From: Paenibacillus glycanilyticus
GTDB taxonomy: Bacteria; Bacillota; Bacilli; Paenibacillales; Paenibacillaceae
Length of the DNA stretch: 64,000 nucleotides
Direction: 5' to 3'
NCBI RefSeq assembly: GCF_030161375.1
Contig: NZ_BSSQ01000005.1
Span: 1 to 64,000, forward strand
Under the pieces are notes generated by a model, which saw only the letters and a program-made list of their open reading frames with translations, was not told the DNA's origin and searched no databases. Position 1 is the first letter of the stretch. Each line of letters starts with the position of its first letter. Shown here in pieces: positions 55,085 through 63,892 of this stretch. Position numbers and translations under genes: made by a program.

Positions 55085-55129
55085 TGATAATCATTATCAA
55101 TTATAGTTTGCCATTCATTTTATTGTCAA
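55085..55129 (-). promoter_or_regulatory. Fur-controlled consensus promoter of the Btr-like gene
   Basis: On the minus strand TTGACA (55124-55129) and TATAAT (55100-55105) are separated by 18 bases: a perfect -35 and -10. Directly adjoining the -10 is a perfect Fur box TGATAATCATTATCA (55085-55099). Confidence 0.9.
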
Positions 55130-55162
55130 TGGAATGAACTTCTAGTTATACCTCATGAGAAC

Positions 55163-55186
55163 AAAAAAAGCCGCATATCATGCGAC
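55163..55186 (-). terminator. Terminator after the siderophore ATPase gene
   Basis: GCCGCAT/ATGCGAC (55170-55186) forms a tight hairpin directly after the stop codon and is followed by seven T on the minus strand. Confidence 0.9.
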
Positions 55187-56020
55187 TTAACGAACTTTTC
55201 CTAAAGGAACAACGAGAGGGGTATGTGATACGGGATCGTCTATTACTTTGCACTTCAAACCAAATACTTCTTCCACGATTTGTTCTGTAACGATTTCGCG
55301 AGGATCTCCTTGCGCAATCATCTGGCCATTCTTCATGGCAATAATGTGATTGGCATATCTCGCCGCATGATTTAAATCATGCAATACGGCAATAATCGTT
55401 CGGCCTTGTAGATTAAGATCTTTAAACAGCTCCAGAAGTTCAATCTGGTGGGCAATGTCCAAATAAGTTGTAGGTTCATCCAACAGCAGAATCGGCGTCT
55501 GCTGCGCTAACACCATGGCAACCCAAACTCGTTGTCTCTGGCCCCCTGACAACTCGTCGACGTAACGATGCGAAATCTCGAGCGTATCAGTCAATTCCAT
55601 GGCAGACTGTACTGCCGCTTCATCCTCATCAGACCACTGCTTGATGAAGCTCTGATAAGGGTACCGCCCATGCGCGACCAGATTCGCCACGGTAATTCCA
55701 TCCGGAGCCGTTGAAGATTGTGGGAGCAAACCAAGAATACGGGCTACTTCTTTGGATTTATACGTGGTGATGCCTTTGCCATCCAATACGACTTGCCCTG
55801 CTGAAGGCTTAAGTAATTTGGACAGTGTCCGAAGAAGAGTAGATTTGCCGCAAGCATTGGGTCCAACAATCACGGTAAACGAGCCATCAGGTATCTTAAC
55901 GCTTAGATTACTAGATATAACCCGCTCGTCGTATTTAATAGTAACGTTTTCCGCCGAAAGTCGAGACTCCGCTTGCAACGTCTTTTTCCGTTCAATATTT
56001 GCGGTTATCGTATTCATCAT
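55187..56020 (-). CDS. Siderophore ABC transporter ATPase (FecE/FhuC/YusV type)
   Basis: 277 residues, full-length nucleotide-binding domain. Walker A GPNACGKST (about 53-61), Q-loop LLPQSS (98-103), signature LSGGQRQR (157-164), Walker B ILLLDEPT (177-184) and the switch histidine in AVLHDLNHAARYA. It powers iron-siderophore import with the two permeases encoded upstream, from which it is separated by 78 bases. The second transporter in the window (50.3-53.3 kb) has no ATPase, so this protein may serve both, as YusV does in Bacillus subtilis. Confidence 0.93.
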   Translation of the reverse strand: MMNTITANIERKKTLQAESRLSAENVTIKYDERVISSNLSVKIPDGSFTVIVGPNACGKSTLLRTLSKLLKPSAGQVVLDGKGITTYKSKEVARILGLLPQSSTAPDGITVANLVAHGRYPYQSFIKQWSDEDEAAVQSAMELTDTLEISHRYVDELSGGQRQRVWVAMVLAQQTPILLLDEPTTYLDIAHQIELLELFKDLNLQGRTIIAVLHDLNHAARYANHIIAMKNGQMIAQGDPREIVTEQIVEEVFGLKCKVIDDPVSHTPLVVPLGKVR

Positions 56021-56098
56021 TCATTCATCTACTTTCCATCAGCATTTCGTAATGCATAAAGTGTCAGTCCACCCTATAGCCGACTTACATTCCAGCTG

Positions 56099-57193
56099 CT
56101 ACATTGCTGAGCGTGCCTGCCGAAACAATACCCATACAAGATAACATCCTCCAAGTGACAATGTGACTACGCCAACAGGTAGAATGGTTCCTGAAATGAT
56201 TCTCTGTGCCACAATATCCGCGCCTAACAATAATAAGGCTCCCATAGCCGCGGCTGGCGCAAAACTTTGAGCGGATTTGGTTAAGCGGAATACGATTTGA
56301 GGCGCGGCCAGAGCCACGAAGCTAACGGGCCCCATTACTGCCGTCGGTGCTGCTGTCAGAACCACCGCAATAAGAATTAATACAAGCTGCGTTGGCTCGA
56401 TCCGAATGCCGTGCGACTTAGCCGCATCCCCGCCTAGCTCCATCTCTCTTAACGGCCTGTTCATCACTGCAGCAAAGATAAGCAATACAACGACAATTAA
56501 CATGGCGGGCGTAGCCTGATCCCAGCTAATTCCGTTAAGCGAACCCACTCCCCATGCCGCTGCAGTTAATGCAACTTCGGCTTTGCTTCTTAGCAGAAGC
56601 ATGGAGTTCAGACTGCTTAAAATGGTGGATACCGCTATGCCAACGATAATGAGACGAAAACCTTGCGTGCCTTTACGAAATGCAAGCAAATAAATAAGGA
56701 TTGCGGTTGTGAATCCTCCAATTAGAGCACCAGCCGCAATTCCTAGGAACGAAGCAGACTTGGAAATAAGAATAACTATAAGGGCACCCGTGTAAGAGCC
56801 TGATGTGAAGCCTACAATATCGGGAGAGCCTAACGGGTTGCGGGTTAAGGATTGAAATACAGCGCCGCTTACAGCTAGTCCCGCACCAAATACAACCGCC
56901 GCAATAATTCTTGGCAACCGCCAATTAATGACGATTGTGCTTGTCATTTTTGCCGCTTCACCACTAAACACCTGCCATAAATCCTTAAGGCTAAGTTGCA
57001 TAGTCCCCGCCATTAATCCATAAAGAGCGAGTACTAAGATCGCTCCGGCCAATATAGCCGTAACCGTAAGATTTTTTACATCAATCCGCATCTGAATCGG
57101 CCATTTTAGCCGTATGTAACGCCTGCCAAATTGTATACGCGGCACACGAGTCACTCCTTCTTGCTGACAAGCTCGAATTGTTCCATTCTTCAT
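56099..57193 (-). CDS. FecCD-type siderophore ABC permease
   Basis: 364 residues. The ATG overlaps the stop codon of the preceding permease gene by 4 bases. After a basic N-terminal tail (about 1-40) come about ten helices with NPLGSPDIVGFTSGSYTG (about 130-147) and GPVSFVALAAPQIVFRL (about 290-306), the family's conserved regions. The N-terminal half motif has GSPDIVGF in place of the usual ADPGILGV, as in YfhA/FecD-like partners. Confidence 0.92.
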   Translation of the reverse strand: MKNGTIRACQQEGVTRVPRIQFGRRYIRLKWPIQMRIDVKNLTVTAILAGAILVLALYGLMAGTMQLSLKDLWQVFSGEAAKMTSTIVINWRLPRIIAAVVFGAGLAVSGAVFQSLTRNPLGSPDIVGFTSGSYTGALIVILISKSASFLGIAAGALIGGFTTAILIYLLAFRKGTQGFRLIIVGIAVSTILSSLNSMLLLRSKAEVALTAAAWGVGSLNGISWDQATPAMLIVVVLLIFAAVMNRPLREMELGGDAAKSHGIRIEPTQLVLILIAVVLTAAPTAVMGPVSFVALAAPQIVFRLTKSAQSFAPAAAMGALLLLGADIVAQRIISGTILPVGVVTLSLGGCYLVWVLFRQARSAM

Positions 57194-58248
57194 AACCTAC
57201 TCGCTGAACGTCTTCGAACAAGTATAAGCAGAATAGGTGCGCCAACAAACCCCATAATAATTCCAACCGGAACTTCCGAAGGAGAAATAACGACCCTTCC
57301 GATTATATCCGCAAGCAGCAGGACGATAGGTGCTGTAACCAGAGAATACAGGAAGATCCATGGCTGACTTGGCCCAACAAACCAGCGCACGCAATGGGGA
57401 ATCATAAGTCCAATAAATCCGATTGGTCCAGCAATTGCTGTTGCGCCGCCTGCTAGCAATGTAATTGCAATCAATCCAACGCTACGGACTAGCAACACGT
57501 TTACCCCTAATGATGAGGCACGGTCCTCACCAAAGGCAATGGCATTCAGAGCGGGAGAAATAACCAGAGCCAATATGACGCCAATGACAAGCAGCGGAAC
57601 AACAATCCAAAGATCATTTAGCTCTTTTCTTGCTAGCGAACCTACCGTCCAGTTCAACATTCGCGAGAAAGCAGCGCTATTCATCAGGGTTAATGCCGTC
57701 GTTATGCCACTTAAGGCTGCTCCTAGAGCAACCCCAGCGAGTGTAATTTGGATGGGCGTAGGCGCTTTTCGGCCAGCACCGCCACTAATGACATAGACAA
57801 TTAAAGTCGCTAGCAATGCACCGGCCAGAGCGAACCAGGTATAACCCGACATGGTGCTTACCGAGAAAACGCCAACCCCCAAAGCAACAGCAAAGGCTGC
57901 TCCAGCACTCACACCTAGAATGCCTGGATCAGCCAATGGATTTCGTGTTAAAGCTTGAATTAATGCACCCGAAAGTCCGAATGCCGGAGCTACAGCAAGA
58001 GCAATCAGAGTTCGGGGCAACCGCGACTCAAGAACAATTGTACTGTCGTAACTATCGGAGTTCGAGAACAGCGCATCCCACACGACTCCGAAGGATAGCG
58101 CTTTGGATCCGATCATTAGGCTTAAGAACACTGCTGCCAACAAAATCAAGATGGCAACCATTAAGCCCGAAAGCAGCCTTGGAGTTGTAACCTGTACTTT
58201 TTGTGCTGCTTCATCCTTTGGCTGCTTTGCCGGTATCACTACGCTCAC
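57190..58248 (-). CDS. FecCD-type siderophore ABC permease
   Basis: 352 residues with about ten helices. Motifs NPLADPGILGVSAGAAFA (about 108-125) and GPIGFIGLMIPHCVRWFVG (about 278-296) define the BtuC/FecCD family. It overlaps the binding-protein gene by 4 bases upstream and the next permease by 4 bases downstream, so three genes are translationally coupled. Confidence 0.92.
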   Translation of the reverse strand: MSVVIPAKQPKDEAAQKVQVTTPRLLSGLMVAILILLAAVFLSLMIGSKALSFGVVWDALFSNSDSYDSTIVLESRLPRTLIALAVAPAFGLSGALIQALTRNPLADPGILGVSAGAAFAVALGVGVFSVSTMSGYTWFALAGALLATLIVYVISGGAGRKAPTPIQITLAGVALGAALSGITTALTLMNSAAFSRMLNWTVGSLARKELNDLWIVVPLLVIGVILALVISPALNAIAFGEDRASSLGVNVLLVRSVGLIAITLLAGGATAIAGPIGFIGLMIPHCVRWFVGPSQPWIFLYSLVTAPIVLLLADIIGRVVISPSEVPVGIIMGFVGAPILLILVRRRSASRL

Positions 58249-59282
58249 TCTCCAGCTGTTACGATTTTTTTAATTTGAGGGGTCAAGTTCTCGATTGTCC
58301 AGAGCAAAGAAGGCACCGTTCCTGTCGAGAAAGCATTAGCCGTATCCGCATCCAGGATAATCGATCTACCATCAACAACGGACGGGATTTTTTGGAACAA
58401 CTTATTATTAGTAATTTCTGTAGGATCTACCCAAATTGGCATAACAACCGTTACATCGGAATCCAGAAGCTGAAGTTGCTCGTCCGACACTGGAATGTAG
58501 AAATTGCCGCTAGCTTGTTTTTCAACTTCTTCTTTTGTCTTAAAGCCAAGTCGAGTCATGAAATCGATACGAGCATCGCCTTTTACATAGGCACCAAACC
58601 CATCAGAAGAATAAGCTGCTACTACCGCTTCTTTATCCTTGAATTCTGGGTTGTCACTTGCTGCTTTCGTGAACGCTTCATCTACTTTTTTCAGCAGGGC
58701 TTCACCTTCTTCTTCCTTACCAAGCGCCTTAGCGATGATGTGGACTTGATCCTCTGTAGAAGTCAAATAGTTATCTCCGTTGACAGGAACATCAACTGTC
58801 GTAGCGATTTCAGAAAGACGTTTATAACGAGTCTCGTCACCGGATGACTTCACGTCCAGGATCAGGTCCGGTTTAAGTGCTGCAATCTGCTCATAATCAA
58901 GCTCTGTTGTTCCCAAGATCGTTGGAGGAGTCGTATATGCACCTTTAAGCCATGGGCCAACGCCTTCTCCGCCAAACGCAAGCCAGTCGCTTGCGCCTAC
59001 AGGTTGTACGCCAAGGCTAAGAGCAGTCTCAGCATCGCCCCACCCAAGAGCGACAATTCGTTTAGGCTCTTCCGTAATATTAATTTGTCCAAACTTTGTA
59101 TCAATTGTTGCATTAAATGCCGCAGTAGATGCGTTAGCAGGAGCTTCCGATGCTGCCGAGCTATTTCCCGCATTCGCATTCGTATTTGTATTTGTATTAT
59201 TCGAGTTTGAAGAACAACCCATCAATCCAATCGCTATTGTTGTAACGATCGCTACGCTACCAAATAATTTCGGTGTTCTCAT
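58245..59282 (-). CDS. Iron-siderophore-binding lipoprotein (YfiY/FhuD type)
   Basis: 345 residues. The signal peptide ends in the lipobox LMGCSS; a low-complexity Asn/Thr/Ala linker follows (about 27-55), which can span the cell wall. The binding domain shows EEPKRIVALGWGDAETALSLG (region about 75-95), YEQIAALKPDLILDV and WVDPTEITNNKLFQKIPSV. It delivers a ferric siderophore to the two permeases downstream. The gene is the first of the Fur-controlled SBP-permease-permease-ATPase operon. Confidence 0.92.
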   Translation of the reverse strand: MRTPKLFGSVAIVTTIAIGLMGCSSNSNNTNTNTNANAGNSSAASEAPANASTAAFNATIDTKFGQINITEEPKRIVALGWGDAETALSLGVQPVGASDWLAFGGEGVGPWLKGAYTTPPTILGTTELDYEQIAALKPDLILDVKSSGDETRYKRLSEIATTVDVPVNGDNYLTSTEDQVHIIAKALGKEEEGEALLKKVDEAFTKAASDNPEFKDKEAVVAAYSSDGFGAYVKGDARIDFMTRLGFKTKEEVEKQASGNFYIPVSDEQLQLLDSDVTVVMPIWVDPTEITNNKLFQKIPSVVDGRSIILDADTANAFSTGTVPSLLWTIENLTPQIKKIVTAGE

Positions 59283-59315
59283 GATAATATTAATCCCCTT
59301 TTTCTCCGTTGTGAA

Positions 59316-59362
59316 TGATAATCATAATCAATAATATAATGGAGAAAACGGACAAGTGTCAA
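59316..59362 (-). promoter_or_regulatory. Fur-controlled promoter of the complete siderophore importer
   Basis: On the minus strand TTGACA (59357-59362), 18 bases, TATATT (59333-59338), then two bases on a Fur box (59316-59330) with one mismatch to TGATAATCATTATCA. The same geometry (Fur box just after the -10) is seen at the other two iron promoters. Confidence 0.85.
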
Positions 59363-59494
59363 GCACAATAACCTGTATATTTAACTATATTAAACACATT
59401 AATTAAGACTTTCTAAATAGGGCCCCAAATATAACCTATAGACATCCATTTCATCCACTTTCTTGTAAAGTCTAAACAAAATGAGGGAACTAAA

Positions 59495-59515
59495 AAGACT
59501 GCCAGTGGCAGCCTT
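59495..59515 (-). terminator. Terminator after the secreted repeat protein gene
   Basis: GACTGCC/GGCAGCC around a 3-base loop, extended by AAGA/CCTT, followed by TTTTT on the minus strand. Confidence 0.7.
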
Positions 59516-59523
59516 CATTAAGC

Positions 59524-60390
59524 TTATTTCTCTTCTTTTACGACAAACATCGTCTGTGTATGATCAACAAAATCCTCAATGTCTTTCAGCACGGCTTGCT
59601 TCTTCTGATTGGCTTGATCTTGCGTAATATCGCCTGTTGCTTGTATAGAAGCGATTTTGGCAGTAAAGTCGGACATTAAGGCATCAATGAGCTTCTGACG
59701 GGATACACCGTGATCCTTAGCAATATCAACAAATGATTTGCCTGCTTGAATTTGTTCGGCGAAGGTCGCTTTATCAATGCCTAACAACTCAAAAGCCGCT
59801 TGCATATTATATTCGCCAATCCCCTGATCTTTCACTTCTTGCTCCTTGTTTAGAGGAGTCTTGAATACCCTATCAGCTTCCATTGCTGCTTTCTTGCGAA
59901 CGTTCGCTTTCTCTTCATCCGAAAGGCTCTTCGTACTCTTCGACTGAATCTCGTCACTGATTTCCTTTGTTAATTCATCAATCAGCGGTTGAACCTCTTT
60001 CCCTTGCCCTTCCGCGATATCAGCCAGTGACTTCCCAGCCTCAAGCGCCTTTTGGAAAGCTTCCTTATCTAAGCCAAGCTTTGTAGCAGCGATCTGTTGA
60101 AAATCTATTCTAATTCCTTCCTCGCGGATCTGCTTATCCTCTTTCCCCTGTGCAGCTGCGGAGCTCTCCTTCTTAGCAACAACCAGATTCCAGTCATTCC
60201 CTTCTTGCTTAACATTTTTGACTGTTTCTCCTGGCTTACCAGCTGGCTTTGTTGTTTGACCATCCGCAAAACTTGCTTTCTTCTCATCTTGCGATTGGCT
60301 GTTCAGATTATTGTCTGCCGCATAAGCAGACACCGGCACTGCAATGGCAACCAATAGCGCTGCGCCTGCGAGCTTCCAATTTCTCTTCAT
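59524..60390 (-). CDS. Secreted two-repeat helical protein of unknown function
   Basis: 288 residues. The ATG at 60388-60390 gives a clear signal peptide (MKRNWKLAGAALLVAIAV, cleavage after SAYAAD). The mature protein is highly charged and helical. Two copies of a roughly 50-residue unit are visible: ATKLGLDKEAFQKALEAGKS followed by LADIAEGQGKEVQPLIDEL (about 112-150), and FELLGIDKATFAEQIQAGKS followed by FVDIAKDHGVSRQKLIDAL (about 213-250). This AGKS(L/F)xDIAxxxGVxxxxLxDAL unit recurs in secreted proteins of Bacillales and Actinobacteria with no known function. There is no catalytic motif. The gene follows the two-component operon and carries the same direct-repeat box upstream, so it is probably part of that regulon. 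Confidence 0.75.
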   Translation of the reverse strand: MKRNWKLAGAALLVAIAVPVSAYAADNNLNSQSQDEKKASFADGQTTKPAGKPGETVKNVKQEGNDWNLVVAKKESSAAAQGKEDKQIREEGIRIDFQQIAATKLGLDKEAFQKALEAGKSLADIAEGQGKEVQPLIDELTKEISDEIQSKSTKSLSDEEKANVRKKAAMEADRVFKTPLNKEQEVKDQGIGEYNMQAAFELLGIDKATFAEQIQAGKSFVDIAKDHGVSRQKLIDALMSDFTAKIASIQATGDITQDQANQKKQAVLKDIEDFVDHTQTMFVVKEEK

Positions 60391-60453
60391 GGAATTATCC
60401 CTACCTTTATTATATTTGCCTTCCATATTCCGAAGGCTACGTTATATAAGATA

Positions 60454-60480
60454 AGGAAACATTCTGAAACAATTATGAAA
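60454..60480 (-). promoter_or_regulatory. Candidate response-regulator box upstream of the secreted protein gene
   Basis: Read on the minus strand, TTTCAT (60475-60480), TTTCAG (60464-60469) and TTTCCT (60454-60459) recur with spacings of 11 and 10 bases. Direct repeats at one helical turn are typical for OmpR-family regulators. A similar pair lies upstream of the regulator gene itself. Confidence 0.5.
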
Positions 60481-61810
60481 TGCTAGGTAGGGTGACACGG
60501 AATGTTGTTCCTGCCCGTGGCTCGGTCCACACTTCTATCTTCGCCTGATGAGCATCCACGATTTGTTTAGCAATCGCAAGTCCAAGACCCGTTCCTTCGG
60601 AACGACGCGTGCGGGCTTTATCGATACGGTAAAACCGTTCGAAAATATGCGGTAAATCTGCATGCTCAATCCCGATCCCCGTATCCATTACACTGAAGGA
60701 CATTGTCTGCAAGCTCACATCCAGTGCAACAGTTACCCTGCCGCCTTCACGATTGTACTGTATCGCATTTTCAACCAAGATGAGAATAAGCTGCCTTATT
60801 CGGACTTCATCTGCTTGTATCATGGAATCTTTCTGTCGATTCCCCTCTTGGTTAACCTCCCATTCCAGAGATACATCCTTTGAGGCCGCAATCGGCTGGA
60901 GCTGCTCAATGACTTGGTTAATGGTGTACCACAAAGAGAAGCGCGAGACAGCAAGCTCAATTCGTCCGTTGTCGCTCCGTGCTAGGGTAAGCAGATTTTC
61001 AACAAGCCGGCTCATATGATGAATTTCACGTCCCGACTTCTTAAGCACATTCCGGTGAAACTCCGGAAGCCTATCGCTTTGCTCATCCAGTACTTCATAG
61101 GCGGATTTCAATATGCTTAGCGGGGTTCGGAGTTCATGCGATGCATCGCTTGTGAATTGTTCCTGCCTTTGAAAGGCATTCGCGATCGGTTTCATTGCCC
61201 TCCCTGCAAGCAAATAGCCTGCAACTCCGCCAGCTGCGAGTAAAACAAGAGCAAGCCCCGCAAACGCCCATCTTAATTGCGCTAGCAGTGCAGCATCATT
61301 CGTTATTTCCTGTGCGACAATAACCCTATACTCATTGAGCTCCCCGCTTGTTATAACCAACCCTCCAATTCGGAAAGTCCGTCCATTCGCTCGAATATTA
61401 TGGTAGCCATGAGCCGGTCTTTCAAGAACACTTGGCAATAGCGCGCTCATTGGAAAAACCTCGTCTACGGCTTCATCATTCAAACCCAGTTTGTTTGCTG
61501 AGGGGGATTCGAAAATAATTTGCCCTTTCGGATCAACTAACCATGCCATTTGGTTCAATTGTAAGCCTGAAGGCACAAAGCCCTTTTGTGAATTCTCATA
61601 AGAATCAAACAAGACATCACCCTTTGGCGAGTCTAACAGCTTTTGCAATTCTGACTTGTACTGACCGCTTAACGTTGTAAGCTGATTATCCTCAGTCGTT
61701 GTTAGCAAATTTTGTACCATCCACAGCGCAAAAACCGCAGTTATCATCAAGATCATACCTACGGTTAGAGAAAATTCGCGTGTAAGCCGTGTTCTCGTTT
61801 GTTTAAACAT
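60473..61810 (-). CDS. Sensor histidine kinase of an OmpR-type two-component system
   Basis: 445 residues. Membrane helices at about 15-35 and 180-205 enclose a 145-residue extracellular sensor. A short HAMP-like linker leads to the phosphorylation helix FTSDASHELRTPLSILKSA with H225. The ATPase domain shows N-box LVENAIQYN, G1 VMDTGIGIEH, F-box IFERFYR and G2 GTGLGLAIAKQ. The first ATG overlaps the regulator gene by 8 bases, so translation is coupled. The signal is unknown. Confidence 0.93.
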   Translation of the reverse strand: MFKQTRTRLTREFSLTVGMILMITAVFALWMVQNLLTTTEDNQLTTLSGQYKSELQKLLDSPKGDVLFDSYENSQKGFVPSGLQLNQMAWLVDPKGQIIFESPSANKLGLNDEAVDEVFPMSALLPSVLERPAHGYHNIRANGRTFRIGGLVITSGELNEYRVIVAQEITNDAALLAQLRWAFAGLALVLLAAGGVAGYLLAGRAMKPIANAFQRQEQFTSDASHELRTPLSILKSAYEVLDEQSDRLPEFHRNVLKKSGREIHHMSRLVENLLTLARSDNGRIELAVSRFSLWYTINQVIEQLQPIAASKDVSLEWEVNQEGNRQKDSMIQADEVRIRQLILILVENAIQYNREGGRVTVALDVSLQTMSFSVMDTGIGIEHADLPHIFERFYRIDKARTRRSEGTGLGLAIAKQIVDAHQAKIEVWTEPRAGTTFRVTLPSIS

Positions 61811-62492
61811 TTGCGCACCCGTCCACTGTCAGCCGATAGCCAGCGCCATATACACTCTGAATGCTTTTAGACTCAAAGGGACCGTCTAATTTCTTCCGAA
61901 GCAACTTGATGGTGGCGTCTACGACGTTTAGGGTTACATCTGAGCCGATTCCCCATACATGATCAAGCAGCTGCTCGCGCGATAACACTTGTCCAGCATG
62001 ACGCATCAAACAGACAAGCAATTGAAACTCGCGCCTCGTAAGCGCAATAGCCATACCTTCACGGTTTACTTCAAATCTGTTCAGATGTGCCGTTATATCC
62101 CCAAGGGAGATTATATCCGATTGATAACTGCGTTCCTGACGCCGGAATAAGGCAATAAGCCGCGCCTCCAGTTCCTCGAATGCAAAAGGCTTTATCATAT
62201 AGTCATCCGCACCGGCATGCAGTCCTTCTACCCTGTCTTGCACGGCATCTCTTGCCGTCAGAAGCAGAATTGGAGTATGGTCATCTTTGCTTCGGATTTC
62301 CCTTACAAGCTGTATGCCGGTCATCTCCGGCAGCATCCAATCCAGCACATAGACATCATACAAGCCTTTTACTATGACTTCCTTCGCTTGTAAGCCATCC
62401 TTCACCCAATCTACGACATGATACCTTCGCTTCAGTTGATGTTCGGTTAACTCACCTAGCGTTTCATCGTCCTCCACAAGCAAGACGCGCAT
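61803..62492 (-). CDS. Response regulator, OmpR/PhoB family
   Basis: 229 residues. The receiver has the acidic pair at E7/D8/D9, the phospho-acceptor D51 (DVYVLDWMLPEMTG) and the lysine in MIKPFAFEELE (about 103). The C-terminal winged helix has the recognition-helix region SDVTLNVVDATIKLLRKKL (about 187-205) and the wing SVYGAGYRL. Binding site GCAGGAGGTAAG precedes the ATG. A direct-repeat box at 62542-62558 suggests self-regulation. Confidence 0.94.
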   Translation of the reverse strand: MRVLLVEDDETLGELTEHQLKRRYHVVDWVKDGLQAKEVIVKGLYDVYVLDWMLPEMTGIQLVREIRSKDDHTPILLLTARDAVQDRVEGLHAGADDYMIKPFAFEELEARLIALFRRQERSYQSDIISLGDITAHLNRFEVNREGMAIALTRREFQLLVCLMRHAGQVLSREQLLDHVWGIGSDVTLNVVDATIKLLRKKLDGPFESKSIQSVYGAGYRLTVDGCANV

Positions 62493-62541
62493 TTGATCTT
62501 ACCTCCTGCAACTTCATAGAACTTAAATATACCAATAAACT

Positions 62542-62558
62542 ATGAAATTAGCATGAAA
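62542..62558 (-). promoter_or_regulatory. Candidate response-regulator box upstream of the two-component operon
   Basis: On the minus strand TTTCAT occurs at 62553-62558 and again at 62542-62547, an 11-base period, about 50 bases before the regulator start codon. It matches the box at 60454-60480. Confidence 0.5.
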
Positions 62559-62576
62559 TGAGAAGCTGCCTTTCTG

Positions 62577-63368
62577 TTAAGGATTAACAACAGCATGATG
62601 TTTCTCCTCAATCTGAGCAGGGGCACCGCCGCGAAAAACAACGAGAAGCACGATAATGATCAAAAGCACCAGACTAACCAGACCTTTGCTGTAGCCTACT
62701 CCGCCATGAGCAGGTGCTGCAGACAGCCAATCCGCAAAAGATGCGCCTACGGGACGGGTCAAAACATAAGCTGTCCAGAAAGCCGTTATTTCTTGCAGAT
62801 TAAACAGCTTATAACATAATGCAGGTATAAGTAGAAATACAAAGAACATGATTCCGGAAGCCAAATACCCCAAATGCATGCTGGAAGCTGTTAAGTCTCC
62901 GGCTGATGTGCCAAGAGCGAATGTGGTCAGAACTGTCAACCAATAAAACACTTCTCTTCGTCGTGTATTAATACTATGAATGGATAAGCTTTTCTCTTTT
63001 ACGTACCAAGTTCTGAAAATGGCCGCAAGCGCAGCGATAAAGAATATAGTTGAAGCCGTATTCCCCAAACCTGCCCGGATAACATCCGCTGCCGTAGTAC
63101 CAAATATGCTTACCATAATGACGACAAGCCAATACAGACTGGCAATATATTTTTTCGACTTGAACTGAAGAACCATTGCCGCAACAAAAATCGCTACACT
63201 TAAAGGCAACGAGATGAAAGGATTTAATTTCTCAAATAAATAATCCGAGGCGACTTCCCCAAGACCCGTAGTCAGGAGCTTGGTTATCCAGAAATACAAG
63301 GTGATTTCGGGTACTTTCGCCAACATCGTTGTAGCTCTAGGGTTTAACACTTCTTTATAAGCGTACAT
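62577..63368 (-). CDS. COG4705-type polytopic membrane protein
   Basis: 263 residues, about eight helices. An internal fourfold pattern is visible: ITKLLTTGLGEVASDYLFE (about 29-47), VSIFGTTAADVIRAGLG (about 87-103), TTFALGTSAGDLTASSM (about 146-163) and LTRPVGASFADWLS (about 203-216). Each has a small-residue turn followed by an acidic residue (E or D), which would place four charged residues in the membrane. This fourfold pattern is the mark of COG4705 proteins; their role is not established, and transport of an ion is a guess. AAAGGAG precedes the ATG (63366-63368). It follows the small protein at 63380 by 11 bases, in one operon. Confidence 0.8.
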   Translation of the reverse strand: MYAYKEVLNPRATTMLAKVPEITLYFWITKLLTTGLGEVASDYLFEKLNPFISLPLSVAIFVAAMVLQFKSKKYIASLYWLVVIMVSIFGTTAADVIRAGLGNTASTIFFIAALAAIFRTWYVKEKSLSIHSINTRRREVFYWLTVLTTFALGTSAGDLTASSMHLGYLASGIMFFVFLLIPALCYKLFNLQEITAFWTAYVLTRPVGASFADWLSAAPAHGGVGYSKGLVSLVLLIIIVLLVVFRGGAPAQIEEKHHAVVNP

Positions 63369-63379
63369 GTCTAACTCCT

Positions 63380-63892
63380 TTATTTCTTAGATTGGATTCG
63401 TCCTATTAAGAGCCTAGCCGCAATTGCTGCAATGAATATGGGAATGGCTAACCACTTAAGCTTCCTAAATTGACTAAATAGATTAGCCTTATGAGAACTA
63501 GAATCCGTCCCCCGTTGTACGATATCCGATTGGTTTATTGTAAAATCAATCCGGTCTTCCTTATCTTCGGTTAAATACTGAAAATGAATATCCGCTCTGT
63601 AATCACCCTTGCTTAATTCAGGGACATTGTTAAATTCAAAATATTGTTCCGTTCCAGGTTCAACAATAAGATCATGCATGGCGATGGCATGTCCGACATG
63701 CTTGTAACCATATTCATCCTGACTGGTATTGTAGGCACGATCCAATTGGACAGTCAGATCGCCAACCAATGCCTTAGCACCCGTGTTCAGTACCGTAATA
63801 TAAATAACCGGTTCTCCATCGGACGTATAAACATAATCATAATGCTCAATGATCAGATTGGAGGCTGAAGCATGTATGGAGGCTGTATCCAT
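63380..63892 (-). CDS. Unknown protein with beta domain and C-terminal membrane anchor
   Basis: 170 residues. The first 120 form a beta-sandwich pattern resembling CARDB/DUF11-type domains (VIYITVLNTGAKALVGDLTV and EQYFEFNNVPELSKGDYRAD, quoted as regions about 28-47 and 83-102). One helix near the C-terminus (about 146-165, WLAIPIFIAAIAARLLIG) anchors it. No N-terminal signal peptide is seen, so its orientation is uncertain. The ATG overlaps the stop codon of the upstream gene (TGATG, 63890-63894), showing coupling. I do not recognise the family. Confidence 0.7.
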   Translation of the reverse strand: MDTASIHASASNLIIEHYDYVYTSDGEPVIYITVLNTGAKALVGDLTVQLDRAYNTSQDEYGYKHVGHAIAMHDLIVEPGTEQYFEFNNVPELSKGDYRADIHFQYLTEDKEDRIDFTINQSDIVQRGTDSSSHKANLFSQFRKLKWLAIPIFIAAIAARLLIGRIQSKK

